This document shows, in pieces, positions 41,383 through 49,638 of a DNA stretch of 64,000 nucleotides (the stretch's first letter is position 1; the number at the start of each line of letters is the position of its first letter). The translations under genes and the position numbers were made by a program. This DNA is from G965227875 sp965227875 (lineage in GTDB: Bacteria > Pseudomonadota > Alphaproteobacteria > Rhizobiales > JAJFHC01), in assembly GCA_965227875.1 (NCBI GenBank), contig OZ245783.1, positions 1,736,001 to 1,800,000 of the forward strand, in the 5' to 3' direction. Below the pieces are notes generated by a model. The model was not told where the DNA came from, made no database searches, and saw nothing but the letters and a program-made list of their open reading frames with translations.

Positions 41383-41445
41383 GCGCGCGAACCAGCCGGG
41401 GCGGCAACGCACCCGGCCCATTTTCTATGTACGATGGAACACATC

Positions 41446-42060
41446 ATGTTCGCAGTCATCAAGACAGGCGGCAAGCAATACAAGGTTGCGCCGGAAGACG
41501 TCATCAAGGTTGAGAAGCTCGCAGCAGAGGCGGGTGACACGGTCGAGATCACCGACGTTCTCATGGTTGGCGGTGAAGGCGCGCCGACGGTGGGCACCCC
41601 GACGGTGGAAGGCGCGACGGTCGCGGCCGAAGTCGTCGAGCAGACCCGTGGCGACAAGATCATCATCTTCAAGAAGAAGCGCCGCCACACCTATCGCCGC
41701 AAGAAAGGCCATCGCCAGGACCTGACGGTGCTCAAGATCACCGACATCCTGACCGGCGGCAAGAAGGCCTCCAAGGCCAAGGCCGCTCCCAAGGCGGAAG
41801 AACCCGCCAAGGAAGCCGAAGCCGAAACGGCCGCGGAAGCACCGGCCGGTGCGGACGACCTGAAGAAAATCTCCGGCGTCGGCCCGGCGCTCGAAAAGAA
41901 GCTTCATGCGCTCGGCATCACCTCCTACCAGCAGATCGCCGATTTCACGCCCGAGCAGATCGCCGAAGTCGACGAGCAGCTCAACTTCAAGGGCCGCATC
42001 GAGCGCGAGGACTGGGTGAGCCAGGCGAAGAAGCTGGCGGCCGGCGAAGACAACGAATAA
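41446..42060 (+). CDS. rplU: 50S ribosomal protein L21 with helix-hairpin-helix C-terminal extension
   Basis: A 204-residue protein, twice the size of E. coli L21. Residues 1-103 are the ribosomal protein (MFAVIKTGGKQYKVAPED, then KKKRRHTYRRKKGHRQDLT). A Lys/Ala/Glu-rich linker follows (about 104-140), then a helix-hairpin-helix domain (DDLKKISGVGPALEKKLHAL...). This extension is known from many alphaproteobacterial L21 proteins and may bind nucleic acid. The ATG at 41446 gives the normal L21 N-terminus; an ATG four codons earlier is less likely. L27 follows 18 bases later. Confidence 0.95.
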   Translation: MFAVIKTGGKQYKVAPEDVIKVEKLAAEAGDTVEITDVLMVGGEGAPTVGTPTVEGATVAAEVVEQTRGDKIIIFKKKRRHTYRRKKGHRQDLTVLKITDILTGGKKASKAKAAPKAEEPAKEAEAETAAEAPAGADDLKKISGVGPALEKKLHALGITSYQQIADFTPEQIAEVDEQLNFKGRIEREDWVSQAKKLAAGEDNE

Positions 42061-42078
42061 CGGACAAGGACCACCGAT

Positions 42079-42348
42079 ATGGCACACAAGAAAGCAGGCG
42101 GCTCATCGCGCAACGGGCGCGACTCGGCAGGCCGGCGTCTCGGCGTCAAGAAGTTCGGCGGCGAGCACGTCATCCCCGGAAACATCATCCTGCGCCAGCG
42201 CGGCACGAAGTGGCATCCCGGCGAGAATGTCGGCATGGGCAAGGATCACACGATCTTCGCCGTGTCCGAAGGACGCGTCGCATTCCGCACCAGCCGCGGC
42301 GGCCGGACCTTCGTGTCCGTCGTTCCGCAGCCGTCGCCCGCAGAATAA
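42079..42348 (+). CDS. rpmA: 50S ribosomal protein L27
   Basis: An 89-residue L27 with the conserved N-terminal tail MAHKKAGGSSRNGRDSAGRR that reaches the peptidyl-transferase centre, and the core VKKFGGEHVIPGNIILRQRG. There is no N-terminal extension of the kind that needs protease cleavage in Firmicutes. It forms an operon with rplU and ends before a strong terminator hairpin. Confidence 0.97.
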   Translation: MAHKKAGGSSRNGRDSAGRRLGVKKFGGEHVIPGNIILRQRGTKWHPGENVGMGKDHTIFAVSEGRVAFRTSRGGRTFVSVVPQPSPAE

Positions 42349-42402
42349 CGGCGGCACAGCGACCGCCGGCGTCCAGCTCCGGCGGCAGACACGGGTTTTG
42401 TC

Positions 42403-42436
42403 AAGGGAGATGGACCACCATCTCCCTTTTCTTTTT
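42403..42436 (+). terminator. Rho-independent terminator after rpmA
   Basis: AAGGGAGATGG and CCATCTCCCTT form a perfect 11-bp stem with an ACCA loop, followed by TTCTTTTT. It ends 12 bases before the next start codon (GNAT gene), so genes from there to nadD need readthrough or a promoter close to or inside this region. Confidence 0.88.
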
Positions 42437-42448
42437 GGCCCGACCCCG

Positions 42449-43012
42449 ATGCCCGATCTCCGAACCGACCAGACGCTCAGACTGACGACCGATCGCCTCG
42501 TCCTGCGCCGCTTCCGGCCGTCCGACGCCGCGCGGGTCCGCGACCTCTGCGACAACTGGGCGGTCGCCGGAACCCTGTCGCGCGTTCCCTTTCCCTACAC
42601 CCTCGAGGACGCCGTGGCCTGGATCGGCGGCCAGGCGGACCGCCAGGACGAGGACCTCGCCTTGGCCGTGACCATCGACGGCGAGGTGGTCGGCTGCGCC
42701 GGGTTGCACGGCAGCGCCGGCCCGCTCGAACTGGGCTACTGGATCGGCGAGCCCTTCTGGGGCCGCGGCTACGCCACCGAAGCGGCACGGGCGCTGTGCG
42801 ACTTCGCCTTCGAGCGCCTGGCAGCCGATCGTGTCGTCGCCGGGTATTATCACGGCAACGACGCCTCCGCCCGCGTGCTGGCCAAATGTGGCTTCATCGC
42901 CACCGGCAACGCGACCGAATACAGCCTGTCGCGGCAGAACAGGGTGGACCTCGTGCGTGTCGCCCTCGACCGGGCCGCATGGGAATCCGCACGACCGGGA
43001 GACGCAGCATGA
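42449..43012 (+). CDS. GNAT-family N-acetyltransferase (RimJ/RimL-like)
   Basis: A 187-residue GNAT of the RimJ/RimL/ribosomal-protein-acetylating subgroup: LTTDRLVLRRFRPSDAARVR at the start, then ELGYWIGEPFWGRGYATEAA with the acetyl-CoA loop and the C-terminal NDASARVLAKCGF. Such enzymes acetylate protein N-termini or small amines. The ATG at 42449 has no ribosome site; an in-frame ATG at 42410 lies inside the terminator stem directly after AAGGGAG and could be used if that hairpin is open. The stop overlaps obgE by four bases, and a GNAT gene here is common in alphaproteobacteria. Confidence 0.9.
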   Translation: MPDLRTDQTLRLTTDRLVLRRFRPSDAARVRDLCDNWAVAGTLSRVPFPYTLEDAVAWIGGQADRQDEDLALAVTIDGEVVGCAGLHGSAGPLELGYWIGEPFWGRGYATEAARALCDFAFERLAADRVVAGYYHGNDASARVLAKCGFIATGNATEYSLSRQNRVDLVRVALDRAAWESARPGDAA

Positions 43013-44046
43013 AGTTCCTCGACCAGGCCAAGATATTCATCCGTTCGGGCAATGGCGGGGCCGGCAGCATCAGCTTCCGCCGCGAGAAGTACGTCGAGTT
43101 CGGTGGCCCGGACGGCGGCAATGGCGGCCGGGGCGGCGACGTCTGGGTCGAATGCACCGAGGGCCTCAACACACTGATCGACTACCGCTACCGCCAGCAT
43201 TTCAAGGCCAAGACGGGCGGCCACGGCATGGGACGCAACCGCACCGGCGCGGACGGCGAGGACATCGTGCTGCCGGTGCCCGTGGGCACACAGGTCTTCG
43301 AGGAAGACAACGAGACGCTCATCGCCGACCTCACAGAAGTCGGCCAGCGCGTCTGCCTTGCCCGCGGCGGCAATGGCGGCTTCGGCAACGCCCATTTCAA
43401 GAGCGCCACCAACCAGGCGCCAAGGCGCGCCAACCCCGGCCTCGAGGGTGTGGAGCGCTGGGTCTGGCTGCGGCTCAAGCTCATCGCCGATGCCGGTCTT
43501 GTCGGGCTGCCCAATGCCGGCAAGTCCACCTTCCTCTCCGCCGTCAGCGCCGCCCGGCCCAAGATCGCCGACTACCCGTTCACCACGCTCAGTCCCAATC
43601 TCGGGGTCGTCCAGGTCGACACCCGTACCTTCGTCCTTGCTGACGTGCCGGGGCTGATCGAGGGCGCCCACGAGGGCCAGGGCCTCGGCGACAGGTTCCT
43701 CGGCCATGTCGAGCGCTGCTCGGTCATCCTCCATCTCGTCGACGGCACGTCGGAGGATGTGGCCGGCGACTATCGCACGATCCGCGGCGAGCTCGAGGCC
43801 TATGGCCACGGCCTGGGCGACAAGCCGGAACTGGTCGCGCTCAACAAGATCGACGCGCTGACCGGGGAGCAGGTGGAAGACCGCAAGGCCCTCCTCGAAG
43901 CCGCCTCGGGCGGCGAGGTGATGACCGTCTCCGGCGCGACCGGCAACAACGTGCGCGAGGTGCTCTGGCGTCTGCTCGCGGTGATCGACGACAACCGCAA
44001 GGCCGAAGACGGAGGCGACGAGGACAACGGGGAGTGGCGTCCGTGA
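43009..44046 (+). CDS. obgE: Obg-family GTPase
   Basis: A 345-residue Obg/CgtA GTPase involved in 50S subunit maturation and stress/cell-cycle control. The glycine-rich Obg fold is at 1-158 (with GGPDGGNGGRGGDVWVEC), and the G domain follows with G1 GLPNAGKST at 166-174, G3 DVPGLIEGAH and G4 NKID. A short acidic tail ends the protein; no OCT domain. It is translationally coupled to the GNAT gene and overlaps proB. Confidence 0.96.
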   Translation: MKFLDQAKIFIRSGNGGAGSISFRREKYVEFGGPDGGNGGRGGDVWVECTEGLNTLIDYRYRQHFKAKTGGHGMGRNRTGADGEDIVLPVPVGTQVFEEDNETLIADLTEVGQRVCLARGGNGGFGNAHFKSATNQAPRRANPGLEGVERWVWLRLKLIADAGLVGLPNAGKSTFLSAVSAARPKIADYPFTTLSPNLGVVQVDTRTFVLADVPGLIEGAHEGQGLGDRFLGHVERCSVILHLVDGTSEDVAGDYRTIRGELEAYGHGLGDKPELVALNKIDALTGEQVEDRKALLEAASGGEVMTVSGATGNNVREVLWRLLAVIDDNRKAEDGGDEDNGEWRP

Positions 44047-45188
44047 CCGGCCCCCTCGAAAGCGCGCGACGCATCGTCGTCAAGATCGGGTCATCGCTTC
44101 TCGTGGATCCGGCGACCGGCGCCCTCCACGCCACGTGGCTCGACGCGCTCGCGGACGATATCGCGGGGCTTGCCGGCGAAGGCCGCGAGGTGCTTATCGT
44201 GTCCTCCGGCGCGATCGCGCTCGGCCGGCGCAAGCTCGGGCTCGCCCCCGGCACCCTCAAGCTCGAGGAAAGCCAGGCCGCGGCCGCCGTCGGCCAGGTG
44301 GCGCTCGCCCACGCCTACGAACAGGTCCTGGCCGCACGCGGGCTCACGACCTCGCAGATCCTGCTCACCCTCACGGACACCGAGGAACGCCGGCGCTACC
44401 TCAACGCCCGCAACACCATCGCCACCCTCCTCAGGCTGCGCGCGGTGCCCGTCGTCAACGAGAACGACACAGTGGCCACCAGCGAGATCCGCTATGGCGA
44501 CAACGATCGCCTCGCCGCCCGGGTCGCCAGCATGATCAGCGCCGACTGCCTGGTCCTGCTGTCCGACGTGGACGGGCTCTACACCGCCTCCCCGCGGCGC
44601 GACCCGGAGGCGCGGCGCATCGACGTGGTGGAGGCCATAACGCCCGAAATCGAGGCCATGGCCGGCGCTTCGGACAGCGACGTCGGCTCCGGCGGCATGA
44701 TCACCAAGCTCGCGGCCGCGCGCATCGCGCTCGACGCCGGCACCAGCATGGCCATCGTCAACGGCCACGTGCAGCACCCCCTGAAGGCCCTGCGCGAAGG
44801 CGCGCCGTCGACCTGGTTCCGGTCGGCCGCCACGCCCGTCGCCTCGCGCAAGAAATGGATCGCCGGCACGCTCGAGCCGCGCGGCACGCTGGTCGTCGAC
44901 GCCGGCGCGGCCCGTGCGCTTGGCCGCGGCAACAGCCTGCTTCCCGCGGGCGTCGTGCGCGTGGACGGACAGTTCGGGCGCGGCGATGCCGTGCTTGTCG
45001 CCGATGCGGACGGCACCGTGCTGGGCCGCGGCCTCAGCGCCTATGACTGCGGCGACGCCGCCCGGATCGCCGGATACAAAAGCGGTGATATCGAAAACGT
45101 TCTCGGCTACCGTGGCCGGGACGAGATGATCCACCGGGACGACCTGGTTCTGGCAAGGACCGCAACGACTGGAGGAAACGGAAAATGA
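44034..45188 (+). CDS. proB: Glutamate 5-kinase
   Basis: First enzyme of proline synthesis: phosphorylates L-glutamate to gamma-glutamyl phosphate. The 384-residue protein has the amino-acid-kinase domain (RRIVVKIGSSLLVDPATGAL; later VVNENDTVATSEIRYGDND and VGSGGMITKLAAARIA) and a C-terminal PUA domain from about 285. The GTG at 44034 overlaps obgE by 13 bases; a GTG at 44043 has better spacing to GGGGAG and may be the real start. The stop overlaps proA by four bases. Confidence 0.95.
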   Translation: MASVTGPLESARRIVVKIGSSLLVDPATGALHATWLDALADDIAGLAGEGREVLIVSSGAIALGRRKLGLAPGTLKLEESQAAAAVGQVALAHAYEQVLAARGLTTSQILLTLTDTEERRRYLNARNTIATLLRLRAVPVVNENDTVATSEIRYGDNDRLAARVASMISADCLVLLSDVDGLYTASPRRDPEARRIDVVEAITPEIEAMAGASDSDVGSGGMITKLAAARIALDAGTSMAIVNGHVQHPLKALREGAPSTWFRSAATPVASRKKWIAGTLEPRGTLVVDAGAARALGRGNSLLPAGVVRVDGQFGRGDAVLVADADGTVLGRGLSAYDCGDAARIAGYKSGDIENVLGYRGRDEMIHRDDLVLARTATTGGNGK

Positions 45189-46474
45189 GCCTCGCATTCG
45201 ACGCGAAGAACGAAGAGACCGTCGAGGAGACCATGGCCCGCATCGGGCGTGACGCCCGCAAGGCAGCGTCGGAACTGGCGCTGGCGACGACCGCGCAGAA
45301 AAACGCCGCCCTTGCCGCCATGGCCCGTCATCTCCGCGAGTCCTCCGCCGGGATCCTCGAAGCGAACAAAGCGGACTGCGCGGAGGCCCGCGCCCGCGGC
45401 ACCACGGGCGCGTTTCTCGACCGGCTGATGCTCGACGAAGACCGGATCGAGGCCATGGCGAGGGGGCTCGAGGACATTGCCGGTCTCGACGATCCCGTCG
45501 GCGGCACCATCGCCGAATGGACCCGGCCCAACGGCCTGCGGATCGAACGGGTGCGGGTGCCCATCGGCGTCATCGGCATCATCTACGAGAGCCGGCCCAA
45601 TGTCACCGCGGACGCCGGCGCGCTCTGCATGAAATCCGGCAACGCCGCCATCCTGCGCGGCGGTTCGGAAAGCTTCCGCTCGAGCTCGGCCATCGTCGCC
45701 TGCCTGGCCAGCGGACTCGAGGAGGCGGGCCTGCCCGGCGCGGCCATCCAGATGGTCCCCACGCCCGACAGGGCCGCGGTCGGCGAGATGCTGCGCGGGC
45801 TCGGCGGCAACGTGGACGTCATCGTGCCGCGCGGCGGCAAGAACCTCATCGCGCGCGTCGAATCCGAGGCCCGCGTGCCGGTCTTCAGCCATCTCGAAGG
45901 CCTCTGCCACGTCTATGTGGACGGGGCCGCGGACCCCGGCATGGCGGTTGAGATCGCCGTCAACGCCAAGATGCGCCGCACCGGCATCTGCGGCGCGGCG
46001 GAAACCCTGCTGGTCGACCGGGCGGTCGCCCCCGGCCTGCTTCCGGCCCTGGCGGACGGCCTCGTGGCCGCCGGGTGCACCCTGCGCGGCGACGAGGCCG
46101 CGCGTGCGATCGACGCCCGCATCGAGCCCGCGTCCGAAGAGGACTGGGCGACGGAATATCTCGACGCGATCATGTCCGTCGCCATCGTCGACGGCGTCGA
46201 CGGGGCCATCGCCCACATCGCGCAATACGGGTCGCAACACACCGACTCCATCGTCACCGAAGACGACGCCACCGCGAAACGTTTCCTCGAACGCGTCGAC
46301 AGCGCCATTGTCCTGCACAACGCCTCGACCCAGTTCGCCGACGGCGGCGAGTTCGGCATGGGTGCGGAAATCGGCATCGCCACCGGCAAGATGCACGCCC
46401 GCGGCCCCGTCGGGCTGGAGCAGCTGACGAGTTTCAAGTATCTCGTCCATGGCAGCGGTCAGACCCGGCCCTGA
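45185..46474 (+). CDS. proA: Gamma-glutamyl phosphate reductase
   Basis: Second enzyme of proline synthesis: NADPH-dependent reduction of gamma-glutamyl phosphate to glutamate semialdehyde. The 429-residue aldehyde-dehydrogenase-fold protein has C269 as nucleophile in RRTGICGAAE and the conserved IYESRPNVTADAGALCMKSG. Coupled to proB by an ATGA overlap. Confidence 0.97.
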   Translation: MSLAFDAKNEETVEETMARIGRDARKAASELALATTAQKNAALAAMARHLRESSAGILEANKADCAEARARGTTGAFLDRLMLDEDRIEAMARGLEDIAGLDDPVGGTIAEWTRPNGLRIERVRVPIGVIGIIYESRPNVTADAGALCMKSGNAAILRGGSESFRSSSAIVACLASGLEEAGLPGAAIQMVPTPDRAAVGEMLRGLGGNVDVIVPRGGKNLIARVESEARVPVFSHLEGLCHVYVDGAADPGMAVEIAVNAKMRRTGICGAAETLLVDRAVAPGLLPALADGLVAAGCTLRGDEAARAIDARIEPASEEDWATEYLDAIMSVAIVDGVDGAIAHIAQYGSQHTDSIVTEDDATAKRFLERVDSAIVLHNASTQFADGGEFGMGAEIGIATGKMHARGPVGLEQLTSFKYLVHGSGQTRP

Positions 46475-46493
46475 CCGGACGATCCCTCGGTTC

Positions 46494-47087
46494 ATGACGC
46501 TTGCCAGACCGCCCCTCGCCCTGCCCGGTCAGCGTATCGGGCTCTACGGCGGCTCCTTCAACCCGCCCCATGCCGGGCACGAGGCGGTCTCCCGCGAAGC
46601 CCTCAAGAGGCTGCATCTCGACCGTGTCTGGTGGCTGGTCTCGCCCCAGAACCCGCTCAAGGATGCGCGCGAAACCGAGGCTCTGGCCACCCGCCTCGCA
46701 AAGGCCGAGGCGTGGACCGGCCACCCGAGGATCACCGCGACCGGCATCGAGACCGAGCTGGGCACGCAATACACGGTCGACACCCTGAAGGCGTTGCGCA
46801 GGCGTTGCCCGGACGTGCGGTTCGTCTGGCTGATGGGCGCGGACAACCTGGCCACCGTGCATCTCTGGCAGGAGTGGCAGACCCTGTTCGAACTCGTTCC
46901 CGTGGCCGTCGTCGACCGTCCGGGGTTCGGCCTCAGGGCCCTCCACGGACCTGCCGCCCGGCGCTACGCCGCCGGCCGCATCGACGAATCCGACGCAGCC
47001 GCGCTGCCCCACATGGCGCCGCCCGCCTGGGTTTTCCTCCACATCCCCCTGCGCAGCGAAAGCTCCACCGTGCTGCGCAACGGCTGA
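46494..47087 (+). CDS. nadD: Nicotinate-nucleotide adenylyltransferase
   Basis: A 197-residue nucleotidyltransferase of NAD synthesis that joins nicotinate mononucleotide and ATP. It has GLYGGSFNPPHAGHEAVS with the ATP-binding HxGH-type motif and, near the C-terminus, SESSTVLRNG in place of the family ISSTxxR. The ATG at 46494 was chosen; an ATG at 46449 inside proA is possible. It closes the obgE-proBA run; in related genomes rsfS normally follows directly, but here an amidase gene lies between. Confidence 0.93.
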   Translation: MTLARPPLALPGQRIGLYGGSFNPPHAGHEAVSREALKRLHLDRVWWLVSPQNPLKDARETEALATRLAKAEAWTGHPRITATGIETELGTQYTVDTLKALRRRCPDVRFVWLMGADNLATVHLWQEWQTLFELVPVAVVDRPGFGLRALHGPAARRYAAGRIDESDAAALPHMAPPAWVFLHIPLRSESSTVLRNG

Positions 47088-47114
47088 GACACGCGGCCGG
47101 GACGCCGCGACGCC

Positions 47115-48515
47115 TCAGAATTCCGGCCGGTGCTGCGCCCAGGGTCGCGCCTGCTCGAAGGCGCGGGCCCCGCGCAGGACCGCCATGTCGTCGAACATCG
47201 GCCCGACGATCTGCAGACCGGCCGGCAGTCCCGCCGCGGTGAAACCGCAGGGCACGGTCGCCGCCGGCTGCTGGGTGAGGTTGAACGGGAAGGAGAACGG
47301 CGTCCAGTTGGTCCATTTGCCCACCGGATCGTCCTCGGGCGACAGCCGGCCCGCCTCGAAGGCGGGGATCGGCAGGGTCGGGGTCAGCAGGAGGTCGTAC
47401 TCGTCCATGAACAGCCGCATCCTGACGCCGAGTTCCGCCCGCGCCATGACGGCATCCTGGTAGTCCTCGAGCGACAGCCTGCTTGCCTGTTCCACCACAG
47501 AGGCCAGCCCGGGGTCGAGCATGTCGTGGACCTCCGGGCGGCGGCCCAGAAGCGTGCGCGCGCCCACCCACCAGATCGTCCGGAAACAGTCGCCCGGGTC
47601 GTCGATGTCCGGCGAGACCTCCTCGACATGCGCGCCGAGGTCCTCGAAGGCCCGCGCGGCCTTCTCGACAAGCGCCGCGATTTCGGGATCCACGTCCGGG
47701 ATGTAGCCGAGGTTCGGGCTGTAGGCGATGCGCCAGCCCTCGACGCCGGCGTCGAGATCCTTCAGGTAGTCCGTCCCGTCGGGCGCCAGGGAATACCAGT
47801 CGCGGTCGTCCGGCTCGCAGATGACGTTCATCATCAGGGCCGCGTCGCCGACGGTCCGTGTCATCGGTCCCACATGGGCGACCGTGCCGAACGGGCTGAT
47901 CGGCCAGGCCGGCACCCGGCCGAAACTCGGCTTGTGGCCGAAAATGCCCGCGAACCCGGCCGGAATCCGGATCGAACCGCCGCCGTCGGTGCCGAGCGCC
48001 AGCTGGCCCATGCCGGCGGCCACCGCCGCCGACGCACCCCCGCTCGAGCCGCCCGGCGTCTTCGAAAGATCCCAAGGGTTGCGCGTAATGCCGGACAGCG
48101 GACTGTCCGTGACGCCCTTCCAGCCGAATTCCGGTGTCGTGGTCTTGCCGATCATGACGCCGCCGTGCTCTCTCAGGCGCGCCACCGTCGGCGCATCTTC
48201 CTCCCACGGCCCGGACGGATCGACCGTCTTCGAGCCGCGCAGGGTGGGCCAGCCGCGGGTCAGCAGCAGGTCCTTGACGAGCACCGGCACGCCGTCCACC
48301 AGTCCGGCCGGCTGCTTCCTGTGCCACCGTTCCTGCGCGTCGCGCGCGGCTTCCATGGCGCTGTCGCCGTCGGCGAGCACGAACGCGTTCAGGGCGTCGT
48401 CCTTCTCCGAAATGCGGTCGAGGACGGCGCGTGTCACGTCGACCGGCGAAAAAGCGCCGCTGCGGTAGCCATCGACCAGCTCCGTCGCCGGTTTCCAGAT
48501 CAGTTCGTCGGACAT
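47115..48515 (-). CDS. Amidase-signature-family hydrolase
   Basis: A 466-residue amidase with the Ser-cisSer-Lys triad visible: K81 (VLVKDLLLTRG), S157 (PGGSSGG) and nucleophile S181 (GTDGGGSIRIPA). It resembles stand-alone amidases such as 6-aminohexanoate cyclic-dimer hydrolase and is not the GatA of the Gat complex by context (no gatB or gatC here). It is transcribed against the housekeeping genes on both sides, so it looks like an insertion between nadD and rsfS. The substrate is unknown. Confidence 0.92.
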   Translation of the reverse strand: MSDELIWKPATELVDGYRSGAFSPVDVTRAVLDRISEKDDALNAFVLADGDSAMEAARDAQERWHRKQPAGLVDGVPVLVKDLLLTRGWPTLRGSKTVDPSGPWEEDAPTVARLREHGGVMIGKTTTPEFGWKGVTDSPLSGITRNPWDLSKTPGGSSGGASAAVAAGMGQLALGTDGGGSIRIPAGFAGIFGHKPSFGRVPAWPISPFGTVAHVGPMTRTVGDAALMMNVICEPDDRDWYSLAPDGTDYLKDLDAGVEGWRIAYSPNLGYIPDVDPEIAALVEKAARAFEDLGAHVEEVSPDIDDPGDCFRTIWWVGARTLLGRRPEVHDMLDPGLASVVEQASRLSLEDYQDAVMARAELGVRMRLFMDEYDLLLTPTLPIPAFEAGRLSPEDDPVGKWTNWTPFSFPFNLTQQPAATVPCGFTAAGLPAGLQIVGPMFDDMAVLRGARAFEQARPWAQHRPEF

Positions 48516-48760
48516 GTCGCCTCCAAAATTCGACTATTGCCGGTCTTGCCGGAAAGCTCTATTCTTAAGGGGTACTCGGTCGGGATGACCGTGTACCGTG
48601 TGCTGGATAAAATAGCGAACCGGTTATTGATGCAAAGCACAAGACGGCAGAAGGTTTTTTGCCGGATTTTTTGGAAAGGACTACACTCCTGTCATTGCAG
48701 CAGCATGGCGGATCCGCGAATGAGAGCGGATTCGGCGGTGGCGTGCTGCCGGATTTCGGC

Positions 48761-49108
48761 ATGACGTCATCGAAACTACTGGCCGTCGTACTCGATTGCC
48801 TGGACGAGGCCAAAGCTGAAGACATCACCACGATCGATCTTCAGGGAAAAACTTCAATCGCCGATCACATGGTTGTTTCGTCAGGGCGCTCCCAGCGTCA
48901 TGTCGGCGCCGTGGCCGATCAGCTTCTGTCCAGGATCAAGGACGAAGGGTTCGGCAAGGCACGTGTCGAGGGACTGCCCGGTTGCGACTGGGTGCTGATC
49001 GACGCGGGCGACGTGATCGTGCACATCTTCCGGCCCGAAGTGCGCAGCTTCTACAATCTCGAGAAGCTCTGGTCGGCCAACACGCCCGACGACCGTCTGG
49101 CCGTCTGA
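48761..49108 (+). CDS. rsfS: Ribosomal silencing factor RsfS
   Basis: A 115-residue RsfS/Iojap protein that binds L14 on the 50S subunit and blocks subunit joining in starvation. It has LLAVVLDCLDEAKAEDITTI, HMVVSSGRSQRHVGAVADQL and WVLIDAGDVIVHIFRPEVRS. The start is uncertain: ATG 48761 begins at the usual family start, while a GTG (48743) or TTG (48659) would add up to 34 residues; no strong ribosome site precedes any. The 140 bases upstream should hold its promoter. Confidence 0.92.
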   Translation: MTSSKLLAVVLDCLDEAKAEDITTIDLQGKTSIADHMVVSSGRSQRHVGAVADQLLSRIKDEGFGKARVEGLPGCDWVLIDAGDVIVHIFRPEVRSFYNLEKLWSANTPDDRLAV

Positions 49109-49132
49109 CGTCCGCGCGCCGCGGTCGGTGGG

Positions 49133-49615
49133 ATGAAACTTCTGCTTGCCGCGGTCGGGCGCATGAAATCCGGTCCCGCCCGGGACCTTTGCGACGACTA
49201 TGCCGGCCGCGTCCGGCTCCAGGGACGCGGTATCGGCATTCGCGACCTCGCCATTCGCGAGTTCCCCGAATCCGCCCATCCCGACACCGACGCCCGCAGG
49301 CGCGACGAGGGCGAGAGAGTGCGTGCCGCGCTTGCGCCGCATTCCTGTGTCATAGCCCTCGACGAACGGGGGCGGACGCCGTCGAGCCGGGAGTTCGCCG
49401 GCTGGCTGTCGGACTGGCTCGATCAGGGCGTTTCCGATGTCGCCTTTCTGATCGGCGGACCGGACGGGCATGACGGAGAGTTGAAACGCGGGTGCGACCG
49501 GTTGCTGTCCTTCGGACCCATGACATGGCCCCACCAGATGGCGAGGGCCATGTTGTGCGAGCAGCTTTACCGGGCGGTAACCATATTGACCAAACATCCC
49601 TACCACCGAGACTGA
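49133..49615 (+). CDS. rlmH: 23S rRNA (pseudouridine-1915-N3) methyltransferase
   Basis: A 160-residue SPOUT-class methyltransferase that methylates pseudouridine 1915 in helix 69 of 23S rRNA using SAM. It has the family's C-terminal knot region: FLIGGPDGHDGELKRGCDRL, then SFGPMTWPHQMARAMLCEQ and LYRAVTILTKHPYHRD, normal to the last residue. It lies 24 bases after rsfS. Confidence 0.96.
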   Translation: MKLLLAAVGRMKSGPARDLCDDYAGRVRLQGRGIGIRDLAIREFPESAHPDTDARRRDEGERVRAALAPHSCVIALDERGRTPSSREFAGWLSDWLDQGVSDVAFLIGGPDGHDGELKRGCDRLLSFGPMTWPHQMARAMLCEQLYRAVTILTKHPYHRD

Positions 49616-49638
49616 CACGAGGCGGACCGGACAAGGAC

